Shown piece by piece: positions 1 through 7,346 of a stretch of DNA of 25,538 nt. The DNA comes from a virus: IMG/VR virus record IMGVR_UViG_3300017963_000707, positions 1-25,538 of that record. One strand, written 5' to 3'. Every line of letters begins with the position of its first letter. The stretch's first letter is position 1. Position numbers and translations under genes: made by a program. The notes under the pieces were generated by a model. It did not search any database. It saw only the letters and a list, made by a program, of their open reading frames with translations, and was not told where the DNA came from.

Positions 1-141
1 ATACCAAAGGACCCAATCCGGCGCGTACTCGTCCTCGATGGCATCCTCCCACGTTGCGTATTTTTCCACACGCTCCAGGTCCTGCCTGCACGCCCCGGCC
101 GCCCGTGCTTTTTCCACCAGTTCCTTTAAGTTAGGCTTCAT
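1..141 (-). CDS. Small conserved phage protein, C-terminus cut by window edge
   Basis: The visible part starts MKPNLKELVEKARAAGACRQ and runs 47 residues to the window edge, ending in an acidic stretch followed by DWVLWY. The order of a short helical N-terminus, an AGAC element and a D-W-x-L-W element resembles a widespread small phage protein family of unknown function; that is recollection, not a search result. The start is the ATG at 141. It is preceded by a strong GGAGGAAAG Shine-Dalgarno site that lies inside the last codons of the upstream nuclease gene, and the two genes overlap by 11 bases, so they are probably translationally coupled. It would be the most downstream gene of the leftward operon visible here. 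No catalytic motif can be seen. Confidence 0.6.
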   Translation of the reverse strand, partial: MKPNLKELVEKARAAGACRQDLERVEKYATWEDAIEDEYAPDWVLWY

Positions 142-631
142 GCTTTCCTCCCAGCATTTCACAATGTTTTGCAAATCGGTTTATATTAGTCCAAATTTTG
201 CCACGCTTGAACAGGTAAAATATACATCGTGGACAATGATCGTGAGATGTGAAATAATCGTCAATGTTGGCGCTTACGGAAATAATAAATTTTTCCGTAA
301 AAAAACCATGATACATCTTGCAATGATATAAGTCAAGAACTATTGCGATATCTTTGCAAACTTGCGTAATGAGAAACACTCGCCCACCTGCATCACAAAT
401 GGCCCTCATGTTTGCTCGCTGCAAGGCTGTTGCAGCCCGCAGTAAGTCCTTTTGTTTATTTACATGGTTTATTTTCACCTCAGCTAAAAACGCTTGCGAA
501 CGGTTGACTACAAATAAATCAGGTCGCCCGGCGGTGGCAGCAGTGCCCCGCAATTTCCATATTAACGTGTGTTGGTCGTCATGTTGCCATGATCGTTTTA
601 ATTCGTTGACGAACTTTGTTTCAGGCTTCAT
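131..631 (-). CDS. PD-(D/E)XK nuclease (VRR-NUC / Hjc-like)
   Basis: This 166-residue protein has the core of the PD-(D/E)XK fold: an acidic N-terminal helix (E4, E10), then G35-R-P-D38 followed by a hydrophobic strand, then E51-V-K53. A Q/K-rich helix and a strand (RVFLIT, near 84-89) follow, as in VRR-NUC and archaeal Hjc-type resolvases. By family knowledge it would be a metal-dependent structure-specific or DNA-trimming nuclease acting in replication or recombination. The C-terminal third, with HCPRC near 130-136, is not recognised. The start at 631 has an AGGAGG site about six bases upstream. It sits downstream of the primase-helicase with a roughly 200-base structured spacer between them. 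Nuclease fold assignment is fairly sure; the substrate is inference. Confidence 0.75.
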   Translation of the reverse strand: MKPETKFVNELKRSWQHDDQHTLIWKLRGTAATAGRPDLFVVNRSQAFLAEVKINHVNKQKDLLRAATALQRANMRAICDAGGRVFLITQVCKDIAIVLDLYHCKMYHGFFTEKFIISVSANIDDYFTSHDHCPRCIFYLFKRGKIWTNINRFAKHCEMLGGKHEA

Positions 632-670
632 TTGTTTCCTCCTTTATCCCGTTTATAAATCAGCAATATA

Positions 671-748
671 ATGGATGGCGGCGCGTACACTCTCGCTTAG
701 AGCAACTGTTATTCACCGAATTGGTTTTAAATTTTTGCCGCCATCCAT
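671..748 (-). other. Structured spacer: 12-bp inverted repeat enclosing two hairpins
   Basis: On the minus strand ATGGATGGCGGC (748-737) pairs perfectly with GCCGCCATCCAT (682-671), enclosing 54 bases. Inside are two further hairpins: ATTC-GGT-GAAT (721-711) and CTCT-AAGCG-AGAG (702-690). The layout resembles a small multi-branched RNA in the 3' part of the early operon. The wider spacer (632-828) also holds an AGGAGG site (824-819) just after the primase stop, placed to translate only a nine-codon peptide (ATG at 810, stop at 781-783). No other gene is convincing in the spacer. Function is unknown; a regulatory RNA, an RNA-processing site or a DNA-level origin element are all possible. Confidence 0.5.
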
Positions 749-828
749 CAGCAGAAATGGTGCATAGCAGACCTTCTAAATTAATTCAGCCTGTTATGCA
801 ATTCAATCATATGCATCGCCTCCTTTCT

Positions 829-3606
829 TTAATTTCCATTTTCCAACTCCTTTTGTATTTCAATCAACAATTGTGTAAATCGTGGCGTCTTGCGGTATGT
901 TGTGTTTGGTTTGCGCAACGCCCGGTTTTTTCTTAAAAAACTTAAAAGTTCTTTCGCATCCTGCCTGTCACCGTTTACCCAGTCTTCCGCGTCATTTAAT
1001 TGAATGTATCCCTTGCCCAGCATTTCACCAACTGAATTGGCGCCCAATGCTCTTACTTTTTGCTTTACTTCCAACTCGTTATCAATTGTATTTTGTTTAA
1101 ATTGATGGTTACTGTAAATATCATAGCCCATAGATTTTTTAACGAACGACGCAACAAGCACGTTATATGCTGCTTCAATATGTTTATCATTTACAATTAT
1201 CTCATCACCGGTTTTGGTGGAAAACACCATACCGGCAATAGCAACAGATATCCTGGCAAGTTTAATGCGCTGCTCACTCGGTTCGACGAGCGGGATTGAC
1301 GCGTGAAACTTTTTGGCCAACTCCGTCGCGCTCCACAAAACCAGCTTTTCAGCGTCATTAGTAAATATCACCTGTTCCGGTTGTCTGGACCATATCCACC
1401 GTACACGGTTGGAGCATGCATCCCGGTTATATTTATGCGTTACTTCACTGCGTTTTAATTGGTTAATCTGTTCTGGTTTTATTTCGTCACTTGCCAACGT
1501 TACAACAAAATCAAACCGGGCTATGTCTTCTGCTTTACCTATCAGATCGCGTACGGCATGGATGCCCATTGAATATTCACTTACAGTTAAATTCTTTCGC
1601 GGGTTGCTCATGATGACAAGTCGAACCCTTGACATTGTTTTCTCAGTTTGTATTTTGGTTATTTCAGCAACGCCACTTGCCCGGATACCCGACAGCCGTT
1701 CAATCTCCTCAGTGCGCATACCTGAAAACTCGTCTAGGATTACCAATCCGCCGTCATTTAGTGGTAACTTCCCCCACGCAATCATTTTACGGTTGCCGAC
1801 AATATTGATACCGCCGACAAGCCCTGCATAACTTAAATTTTCAGCACCCACCATTTCACCCGCCCTGAAGTGTGATTGAATAGCAAATGCGGTGTCAGAT
1901 TTGCCACAACGCGTGTCACCCAGTATAAGCGTTTCAACCCATCCGCGCCGTACATCTTTGTTTTGAAATTTAAACCGCAACGCGCTATGATACGCCAGGT
2001 CGAAAGCCATCAACATGTCATTACGACCGTAAATGAATGTTACATTTTCACTTAAATCAGTATGAATTTCTTCGATTTTATCGAGAATACCTTGTCCTTT
2101 TTCTGGTTTAAATATCTGTAATTGATCCATAACATCTTTAGTTAGGTTGAAATTCTCGATGGCAGATACAGTCGGTTCAGCCTGTTGCGCCAGGTGCACA
2201 ACATGGTGTGTTGCCGGGTGCGGTGTTGTGTGTCCTGTGAATCTATAAGGCCGGTTGGTTTCGGCTATTCCGTCCACCAGTATCGCACGCCTCGACACAT
2301 AAGGTCTACCAATTTCGCTCTCGAAATTAATGTCAGGTATCAACATTAAGTCCTCGACGTTCTGGCTTGATAATGTCTCTGCTCCCCACGAGGTGCATTT
2401 AGATGGAATGTCCGCCATGCGGCGATACACGCCACGCGCCTGAAATTGTGAACATCCTACTACTTGTAAAATTTCCGGATCATACGGACCTATATCTATT
2501 TCGACACTGCCGGTGTCGATCAGCCCGCAAACATTACATAGCTTCACGGTGGTAGCCGACTGGCAGAACACCTTTACGCGTTTAGGAATTAAATATGGCT
2601 CAGTATCTTTTCCTGCCACAATAGCAATGAAACGCTGTTTCACTGAAGCGTTTACGGCCATCGACGCATCTTCAAGATTCATATCTACAGGCTCCATTTT
2701 GGCAATACGCTCCCGTTCTTTAACCGATGGCACATACAGATCAGTGTTATCAATTAACTTTTTCAAGTCGTCAGCTGTTGCGCCTTGTTTTATATAATCG
2801 GTTAAGTCGCCGTTTTCAGGTTCTTCAATTGGTAATTTTACATTCTTTACTTCAGGGCAAATGCGAGATAAAAACCGTACAACCTTGTTTGCAGCCTTCA
2901 CCCCAACATCATCAACGTCAAATATCACGGCTATTTTTTTATCCAAAAGCGCCGACAAATTGTCCGGCTTTAACGAACCGGCGCCGCCCGTGAACGCTGC
3001 CGCATTAAATCCTAATTGTTGTGCAAGTATCGTGTCAGGTTCACCCTCACATAATAATATAAAATCGCCGGTCAGTGCGTTTGCAGGAAACAGGTCCATG
3101 CGTGTGCCCAGTCCCTTAGCCCAACTCATAAATTTTGCATTACCTTTTTTCGCAACGTCATACAGGCGAATATTTAAAAGAATGTTATCACGGCTGTAAA
3201 TTGGTATAGTTATGTAATTATTTTTTAAACCAAGCTTGAAATTTTTAATAGTTGTTTTATTCCATTTACGATGCGTTTTTAAATAATCAACTGCCTTTTC
3301 GTTTTTCAATAGCGCCTTGTGTGCCTTTTCAACGTCCGCCTCAGTCGGCGCGTTTGACGGGCGGCCTGACTTTTTAGGTGTATCTGATTTCTTCGGCTTG
3401 TTAGGTAATAATCCACGCTCTTTTAAAAAATTGTATGCGTTGCCGCCCCTGCCGCAACTGAAACATTTAAACCGTGTACGTTCCTTGAATACGGTTAAAT
3501 TAGGCGTGTTTTTATCGTCGTGGAAAGGACAAAAAGCACGAACAATATCACCCATTTTTTTGGGCCGGTCCAAGTGGTGATCTTCGATAATATACTTATC
3601 AGACAT
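829..3606 (-). CDS. Primase-helicase: DnaG-like CHC2/TOPRIM primase fused to MCM-like AAA+ motor
   Basis: The 925-residue protein begins with a CHC2 zinc finger (C26-x2-H29 ... C48-x2-C51), then a TOPRIM domain with LLCEGEPD at 184-191 (E187, D191) and IFDVDDVG at 228-235 (D230, D232). A middle region (about 300-480) with C348, C357 and C360 could be an MCM-like OB/zinc domain. The motor has Walker A GDTRCGKS (563-570), Walker B GGLVILDEF (619-627), sensor-1 N668 and ARFDF (R697), which corresponds to the MCM SRFD arginine finger. Order and wording match MCM better than DnaB/RecA-type gp4 helicases. It should make primers and unwind the fork. The ATG at 3606 has GAGG six bases upstream. The front half is certain; the MCM label rests on motif resemblance. 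Confidence 0.85.
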   Translation of the reverse strand: MSDKYIIEDHHLDRPKKMGDIVRAFCPFHDDKNTPNLTVFKERTRFKCFSCGRGGNAYNFLKERGLLPNKPKKSDTPKKSGRPSNAPTEADVEKAHKALLKNEKAVDYLKTHRKWNKTTIKNFKLGLKNNYITIPIYSRDNILLNIRLYDVAKKGNAKFMSWAKGLGTRMDLFPANALTGDFILLCEGEPDTILAQQLGFNAAAFTGGAGSLKPDNLSALLDKKIAVIFDVDDVGVKAANKVVRFLSRICPEVKNVKLPIEEPENGDLTDYIKQGATADDLKKLIDNTDLYVPSVKERERIAKMEPVDMNLEDASMAVNASVKQRFIAIVAGKDTEPYLIPKRVKVFCQSATTVKLCNVCGLIDTGSVEIDIGPYDPEILQVVGCSQFQARGVYRRMADIPSKCTSWGAETLSSQNVEDLMLIPDINFESEIGRPYVSRRAILVDGIAETNRPYRFTGHTTPHPATHHVVHLAQQAEPTVSAIENFNLTKDVMDQLQIFKPEKGQGILDKIEEIHTDLSENVTFIYGRNDMLMAFDLAYHSALRFKFQNKDVRRGWVETLILGDTRCGKSDTAFAIQSHFRAGEMVGAENLSYAGLVGGINIVGNRKMIAWGKLPLNDGGLVILDEFSGMRTEEIERLSGIRASGVAEITKIQTEKTMSRVRLVIMSNPRKNLTVSEYSMGIHAVRDLIGKAEDIARFDFVVTLASDEIKPEQINQLKRSEVTHKYNRDACSNRVRWIWSRQPEQVIFTNDAEKLVLWSATELAKKFHASIPLVEPSEQRIKLARISVAIAGMVFSTKTGDEIIVNDKHIEAAYNVLVASFVKKSMGYDIYSNHQFKQNTIDNELEVKQKVRALGANSVGEMLGKGYIQLNDAEDWVNGDRQDAKELLSFLRKNRALRKPNTTYRKTPRFTQLLIEIQKELENGN

Positions 3607-3636
3607 TCAAATCCTCATTAATGATTTAAAATACCT

Positions 3637-3656
3637 GGGCGGCTATTAAACCGCCC
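3637..3656. terminator. GC-rich hairpin between ssDNA-binding-like gene and primase
   Basis: GGGCGG (3637-3642), an eight-base loop and CCGCCC (3651-3656) form a perfect six-bp stem. On the plus strand it is followed by ATTGTTTTTATTT, a reasonable U-tract, so it looks like an intrinsic terminator for antisense (rightward) transcription. In the direction of the leftward operon the following bases are AGGTATTTTAAA, a weak U-tract, so there it could at most attenuate transcription into the primase gene. The same stem bases and the same loop length recur at 17647-17666. Confidence 0.5.
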
Positions 3657-3663
3657 ATTGTTT

Positions 3664-4461
3664 TTATTTAAATGATTCAGTATCAAAAGAATCGTCTGAG
3701 ATTTTATCAGGCGACTCGTCAAAGTCCTGTGCCACGATGCCTTTGTTGTATGCGGATTTTATCATCGTGTAAATATCAGCATAGGCCTCAAGGTTCGAGT
3801 TTAGTCCGGCAGGACGTACCGTGTAAATGTAGAATTTTCCCTTGTCATTCTTGATGTATTCTTTGCCGATTTCATATTTAGCATAACACCACGGCATGCC
3901 AGGTTTAGATGTTGCTAAAGTTATAAGCTGTTGTCCTGTTTTATAACTCGATTTCATCATTGTTATAACGAATGGGATGGAGTTTTCAGGGTCGTCGTCG
4001 GCGAAAAGCGAAATGAACTCATGTACTGCTCTACACCTCGGTGGTTCGTTGTTCACCCAGCTCGCTGCATAATTGTACTCACACTCGTTACATGTGCCGT
4101 ACATCCTACCGGTTTTTCCATCACGAGAACTGCACTCTACTGGGTCGCCAGGCTCGTCAGGGAAAAGAACGGCAGCTTTGTTGTAAAATAATGGTATGAT
4201 GGTAATCGGCGCTTCATAGGTTTTCATTGTGATGTTGTTTAAAAACTGTCCTGGTCTTGGCGCTGTTTTGTCTTCTGGATCAACACATTTCGACATCTCC
4301 TGAACGATACCTACCCTGGCTAAGATGATGTCTGATGTGTCGACATTTTCCATGCCAGCAGCTACACCACTTTTGTCCGGCTTAAACACGTCCGGCAACT
4401 GGTCTGTTGTTATTTTTGCTATAGCCGTTTCTTTGGTTGTTTTCTTTCCGTTTTTAGACAT
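3664..4461 (-). CDS. Probable phage ssDNA-binding protein with Cys4 zinc site
   Basis: The 265-residue protein has a disordered lysine-rich N-terminus, a central four-cysteine set (C110, then C124-x2-C127, then C143) that could bind zinc, beta-rich flanking segments, and an acidic C-terminal tail (about 246-264) ending close to a phenylalanine. An acidic, Phe-containing tail is typical of SSB-type proteins, where it recruits partners. The position directly upstream of the primase-helicase fits such a role. I recall similar Cys-containing proteins beside phage primases but cannot verify a family. The start at 4461 follows a GGGAGG site, and the preceding gene stops 11 bases upstream. A recombination mediator is an alternative. 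Confidence 0.45.
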   Translation of the reverse strand: MSKNGKKTTKETAIAKITTDQLPDVFKPDKSGVAAGMENVDTSDIILARVGIVQEMSKCVDPEDKTAPRPGQFLNNITMKTYEAPITIIPLFYNKAAVLFPDEPGDPVECSSRDGKTGRMYGTCNECEYNYAASWVNNEPPRCRAVHEFISLFADDDPENSIPFVITMMKSSYKTGQQLITLATSKPGMPWCYAKYEIGKEYIKNDKGKFYIYTVRPAGLNSNLEAYADIYTMIKSAYNKGIVAQDFDESPDKISDDSFDTESFK

Positions 4462-4472
4462 TGGGTTCCTCC

Positions 4473-5021
4473 CTAGTTGTTACGTCTCATTGAGACATAA
4501 ACCGTTGCGTCTGGTTTTAGTTCTACTCCGGCAGGCCATGTGCTTGGGTCCAGCAAATCACATTGATTTTCGATGAACGATTTTAAAGTTGAATGGTGAA
4601 CATACAACTTTACAGATTCAGGATCGTCGATCATCTGTTGTTTCATTTCATCAGTCACCAGGTGTGGTGCAATGTGCAATTTTCCTAGCGACTCCTCGCC
4701 ACGACTCTCAAGCCACAAGAAAAACTTTACGTTATTTAATATTTTTGGATTGGATAACGTCTTCTTTTTGATCTTGGCTGCATCGTCTACCGCGAATTCG
4801 TCCAGGCCAGCCTCGTCCATTTTTTCACGCGCCAGTCTTTTTAATGCATAATCGTTCTGCTTCCACGCGTCGTCAACCTCTTCAAAAAATTTGCGCATCA
4901 ATTTTACCTGTACCAATTCTTCAGCGATTTCGCCGAGTGTCATCTTGTCATATAACTTTTTTCTTTCCTTTGTTGCTTCGATTAGTTCCAAATCCCGTTG
5001 TCTGATTTGTTCGGCCTGCAT
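4473..5021 (-). CDS. Conserved early phage protein with N-terminal coiled coil
   Basis: This is a 182-residue protein of unknown function. Residues 1-60 are strongly charged and helical, probably coiled coil. The C-terminal part has a KFFLWLESRGEES stretch, then a helix with TLKSFIEN, a WPAGVEL segment and the ending YVSMRRNN. That layout (WL-x-x-x-G, then T-L-K, then P-x-G-V and a basic S-x-R-R end) recurs in small early proteins next to ssDNA-binding or recombination genes in many phages. The match is from memory and gives no biochemical role. The ATG at 5021 is preceded by AAAGGAG. It ends 11 bases before the next gene of the operon. Confidence 0.55.
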   Translation of the reverse strand: MQAEQIRQRDLELIEATKERKKLYDKMTLGEIAEELVQVKLMRKFFEEVDDAWKQNDYALKRLAREKMDEAGLDEFAVDDAAKIKKKTLSNPKILNNVKFFLWLESRGEESLGKLHIAPHLVTDEMKQQMIDDPESVKLYVHHSTLKSFIENQCDLLDPSTWPAGVELKPDATVYVSMRRNN

Positions 5022-5054
5022 TGGTTTCTCCTTTCGCGTCCTGCGAGTAAGACC

Positions 5055-5408
5055 TTACTTGTTCTTTTTGTTTGTTTTTTTAGTTGATTTTTTCTTCGGT
5101 GTCGGCATGCCCTTTTTACTATCCTTCACGTCGGATATCAAGCCGAACTCCACTTTACCGTTTTCGTCGCCGAGTGGTAACTTACCTTGACGCATGTTTT
5201 TAGTTTCGATTAGTACAGACAGTGTGTTGTGCAACGAATATGTTATTTCGTTTACAAGCTGCTTTTCTTTCGGGTCATTTATGCTAGCCTCACGAATAGG
5301 CATAGCTGCAACACTGCCCTTGATGACGAAACCCACAGAATCATCACGTCTTTTAAATGTCAAACTTACCAAATCGGCATCGATAATCTTTACTTCCTCT
5401 GCCATCAC
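5055..5408 (-). CDS. Hypothetical early protein with lysine-rich tail
   Basis: The 117-residue protein is not recognised. The first 80 residues look beta-alpha mixed (VKIIDADLVSLTFKRR, then a VGFVIKGSV strand). The last 25 are a basic tail of Lys/Thr/Pro (near 93-117), which could bind nucleic acid or be flexible. Two starts overlap: GTG at 5408, and ATG at 5405 with AGGAGG nine bases upstream; the ATG gives MAEEVK and seems slightly better. Its Shine-Dalgarno site is encoded inside the end of the upstream membrane microprotein gene, whose TGA overlaps the start, so translation is probably coupled. Confidence 0.6.
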   Translation of the reverse strand: MMAEEVKIIDADLVSLTFKRRDDSVGFVIKGSVAAMPIREASINDPKEKQLVNEITYSLHNTLSVLIETKNMRQGKLPLGDENGKVEFGLISDVKDSKKGMPTPKKKSTKKTNKKNK

Positions 5409-5533
5409 TCTTTACCTCCTTTCTTAAAAATGTATATACGGCTTAAAATTATGCCGATGAAAATGTAAACAATGCAACAGCTTATAGAAAAGAAAAGGAA
5501 TATTAAGTAAACCAATTCAAATATCAACATCAT
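5405..5533 (-). CDS. Membrane microprotein, 42 residues
   Basis: An overlooked-size ORF begins at the ATG at 5533 (or the in-frame ATG at 5530), with AGAGG six bases upstream. It starts MMLIFELVYLIFLFF and continues with a long uninterrupted run of Ile, Phe, Leu, Val and Tyr containing SCC, then ends SRIYIFKKGGKE. Roughly residues 3-30 are long enough for one membrane helix. The basic end suggests a cytoplasmic C-terminus. It overlaps the end of the upstream gene by 17 bases in another frame, and its TGA overlaps the start of the downstream gene. It fills an otherwise empty 108-base gap in a compact operon, which supports it being real. Function is unknown; membrane tethering, superinfection exclusion or antiholin activity are possibilities only. 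Confidence 0.6.
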   Translation of the reverse strand: MMLIFELVYLIFLFFSISCCIVYIFIGIILSRIYIFKKGGKE

Positions 5534-5726
5534 CTAAAACCTCTACGTCCTTTATATTGACATTATACGTTTCGCCTTTATACTCGAAAACGTAAATTGC
5601 AATACTACGCCTTAGCGTCTTTAGAATTATCCACCTAAATTCCGCGTTGTGTTCGGTGCCTACAAGCTCTTCAGGCACGCCGATAATGCGCAACCTGGCA
5701 TCATCTTTTATTCTAATTCTCGTCAT
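5517..5726 (-). CDS. Small hypothetical early protein
   Basis: The 69-residue product begins MTRIRIKDDARLRIIGV and is predicted mostly beta-strand, with an acidic end (EVLDDVDI). The open frame extends upstream to 5753, but the ATG at 5726 is preceded by AGGAGG with a five-base spacer (5732-5737), and the upstream gene's TGA overlaps it in an ATGA junction, so this start is preferred. The fold could be SH3/KOW-like, as in other tiny phage accessory proteins, but nothing diagnostic is seen. It lies in a string of small genes between the SNF2 helicase and the ssDNA-binding-like gene. Confidence 0.65.
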   Translation of the reverse strand: MTRIRIKDDARLRIIGVPEELVGTEHNAEFRWIILKTLRRSIAIYVFEYKGETYNVNIKDVEVLDDVDI

Positions 5727-5914
5727 ATTTGCCTCCTGGGTGGTATTATCCAACTGTTCTTAATCGTTATTTTCCACTCTGGGTTTATTTCAATTATTAC
5801 ATGATTTTTGCGCACCTCAACTATAGTACCGGTAGTTTTTAAACCGCGAATGTTGCCATAAATAGATTCGTCAGGTACTTGAAATTGTACATGTTCGTTT
5901 TTAAAGCAGTACAT
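5723..5914 (-). CDS. Small beta-rich hypothetical protein
   Basis: Sixty-three residues starting MYCFKNEHVQFQVPD. The segment GTIVEVRKNHVIIEINPEW (near 29-47) alternates hydrophobic and charged residues around a turn, like an SH3 or KOW-type barrel that could bind nucleic acid. Three ATG codons lie in tandem (5920, 5917, 5914). GGGAGG at 5926-5921 is directly abutting the first and six bases from the third, so the third is chosen. The Shine-Dalgarno site and start lie within the last codons of the SNF2 helicase gene (14-base overlap). Function unknown. Confidence 0.6.
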   Translation of the reverse strand: MYCFKNEHVQFQVPDESIYGNIRGLKTTGTIVEVRKNHVIIEINPEWKITIKNSWIIPPRRQI

Positions 5915-7346
5915 CATCATCCTCCCATTCGTCTAAGTCATGTTTTTTTATATTTACGCCCAACACGTCTTTTATCATGTTGGCAATCTCACCTTTTTTA
6001 TGTATGCTGTTAAGTATTTTTTCATCGATAGTTTTCGCGGCAATTATATCAACAATTGTTACCGATCTCGTCTGTCCTATCCTGTGTGCTCTGGCTTCAG
6101 CTTGTACCCTGTCGCCGTACCTGTAATTATTTGAAACGAATATCATAGCCGTGGCGCGTTGTAGGTTTATGCCAGTGCCTAGAGATTGTGGGTTGGCGAT
6201 TAACACGTCTGACTTGCCGTTTAAAAAAACGTTCGCAGCTGTAATGTGTTGACCTTCGGTATGTTTCGAACTGACCGCCACACCCATTTTTTGCAACTCA
6301 ACAGTTAATTGTATTAGCTCATAATCAAACACCGTCCAGATAACGCACTGTCTACCACTCAGGTCGCCGGTGGTTAATAATTCCACAACGGTTTTGCGTT
6401 TGGTGTTGCCAACTTCATGGACCTGTTTCTTACCTATAATTTTTTCGTAATATGAAAAACCGCAACTAGCTTGCGCCATTTTTGTTATTTTAGCTAATGC
6501 ATTTGTTATAGGCATATATTCGTTTGTGCCAACATCCATCAACGCTTCTTTTTTAATCAGTTCGTAATGACGATGTTCATTTTGATTTAAACTCACGAAT
6601 CGCTGTTGATAGATTTTTGGTGGCAAGTCAATTGCAACATCTTCTTTCTTGATAGATACAACATATGGCTTTATTCGATCTAGTAAATGGTCGGTACGTT
6701 TATACCCTACAATCTGTTTTCCTTCAAATCCACCCATTACAGCATAACGGTTGCGAAACGCCCACCAGCTTTCTGGTAGGATGTTTTCATCTACAAATCT
6801 TATCTGTGAGTATAAATCCATCGGACCGTGTAAAATCGGTGTGCCGGTTAACGCATATCCTATCTTAGCACGTCGGCGCATTTCGTGAGCGGCTTTAGTA
6901 CGCTTTGCCTTAAAATTTTTAATATATGCGCTTTCGTCGGCAATTACTGCATATAGGTGCAGTTTGTTTTTTTTCAACCACTCAACGATTTCAACTGCCT
7001 GCTCGTAATTAATAAGTAATATCGTAGGCCCATACCGTAAGCCGTTTAGTGCTACTTCTCTTTTTGCTCTACGCTTGCGTGCAGACAGGCCGACAGTTGA
7101 ATAGATATTTATATCAGGCCGCCACTGCTCAGCCTCATTTAACCAAGTTAAATGGGCGCTGATTGGACACATAACAACATTCAGACATCGAGTAAGTGGA
7201 ATGCATTCATAAACCGAACGAGTTTTCCCCAAGCCCATCTCTAAAAACATGGCAAGGGACTTTTCACGTCCACGCGTGACGCATTCGAGTTGATGAGGGT
7301 ATAATGGTTTATTTTCCACGATTGTTTTTTCTTGATAGTCGTGCAA
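5901..7346 (-). CDS. SNF2-family DEAD/DEAH-like helicase or translocase
   Basis: This 481-residue superfamily 2 ATPase has Walker A MGLGKT at 37-42, Walker B/DExH-type ADES at 136-139, motif III LTGTP at 166-170, and in the second RecA lobe motif V GTGINLQ (390-396) and motif VI QAEARAHRIGQ (415-425). The last motif, with HRIGQ, is the SNF2 signature. Such phage proteins translocate on dsDNA; roles in replication, recombination or clearing proteins from DNA are proposed, but this one's is inferred. Length is short for SNF2, essentially a bare motor. The frame begins with TTG at 7346 without a clear ribosome site and overlaps the upstream gene by 38 bases; GTG at 7319 is an alternative that leaves all motifs intact. 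Confidence 0.85.
   Translation of the reverse strand: MHDYQEKTIVENKPLYPHQLECVTRGREKSLAMFLEMGLGKTRSVYECIPLTRCLNVVMCPISAHLTWLNEAEQWRPDINIYSTVGLSARKRRAKREVALNGLRYGPTILLINYEQAVEIVEWLKKNKLHLYAVIADESAYIKNFKAKRTKAAHEMRRRAKIGYALTGTPILHGPMDLYSQIRFVDENILPESWWAFRNRYAVMGGFEGKQIVGYKRTDHLLDRIKPYVVSIKKEDVAIDLPPKIYQQRFVSLNQNEHRHYELIKKEALMDVGTNEYMPITNALAKITKMAQASCGFSYYEKIIGKKQVHEVGNTKRKTVVELLTTGDLSGRQCVIWTVFDYELIQLTVELQKMGVAVSSKHTEGQHITAANVFLNGKSDVLIANPQSLGTGINLQRATAMIFVSNNYRYGDRVQAEARAHRIGQTRSVTIVDIIAAKTIDEKILNSIHKKGEIANMIKDVLGVNIKKHDLDEWEDDDVLL

Noticed and set aside
671-748. tRNA-like fold
   Set aside because: The closing stem is 12 bp and there is no T-loop, anticodon arm or CCA-type geometry.
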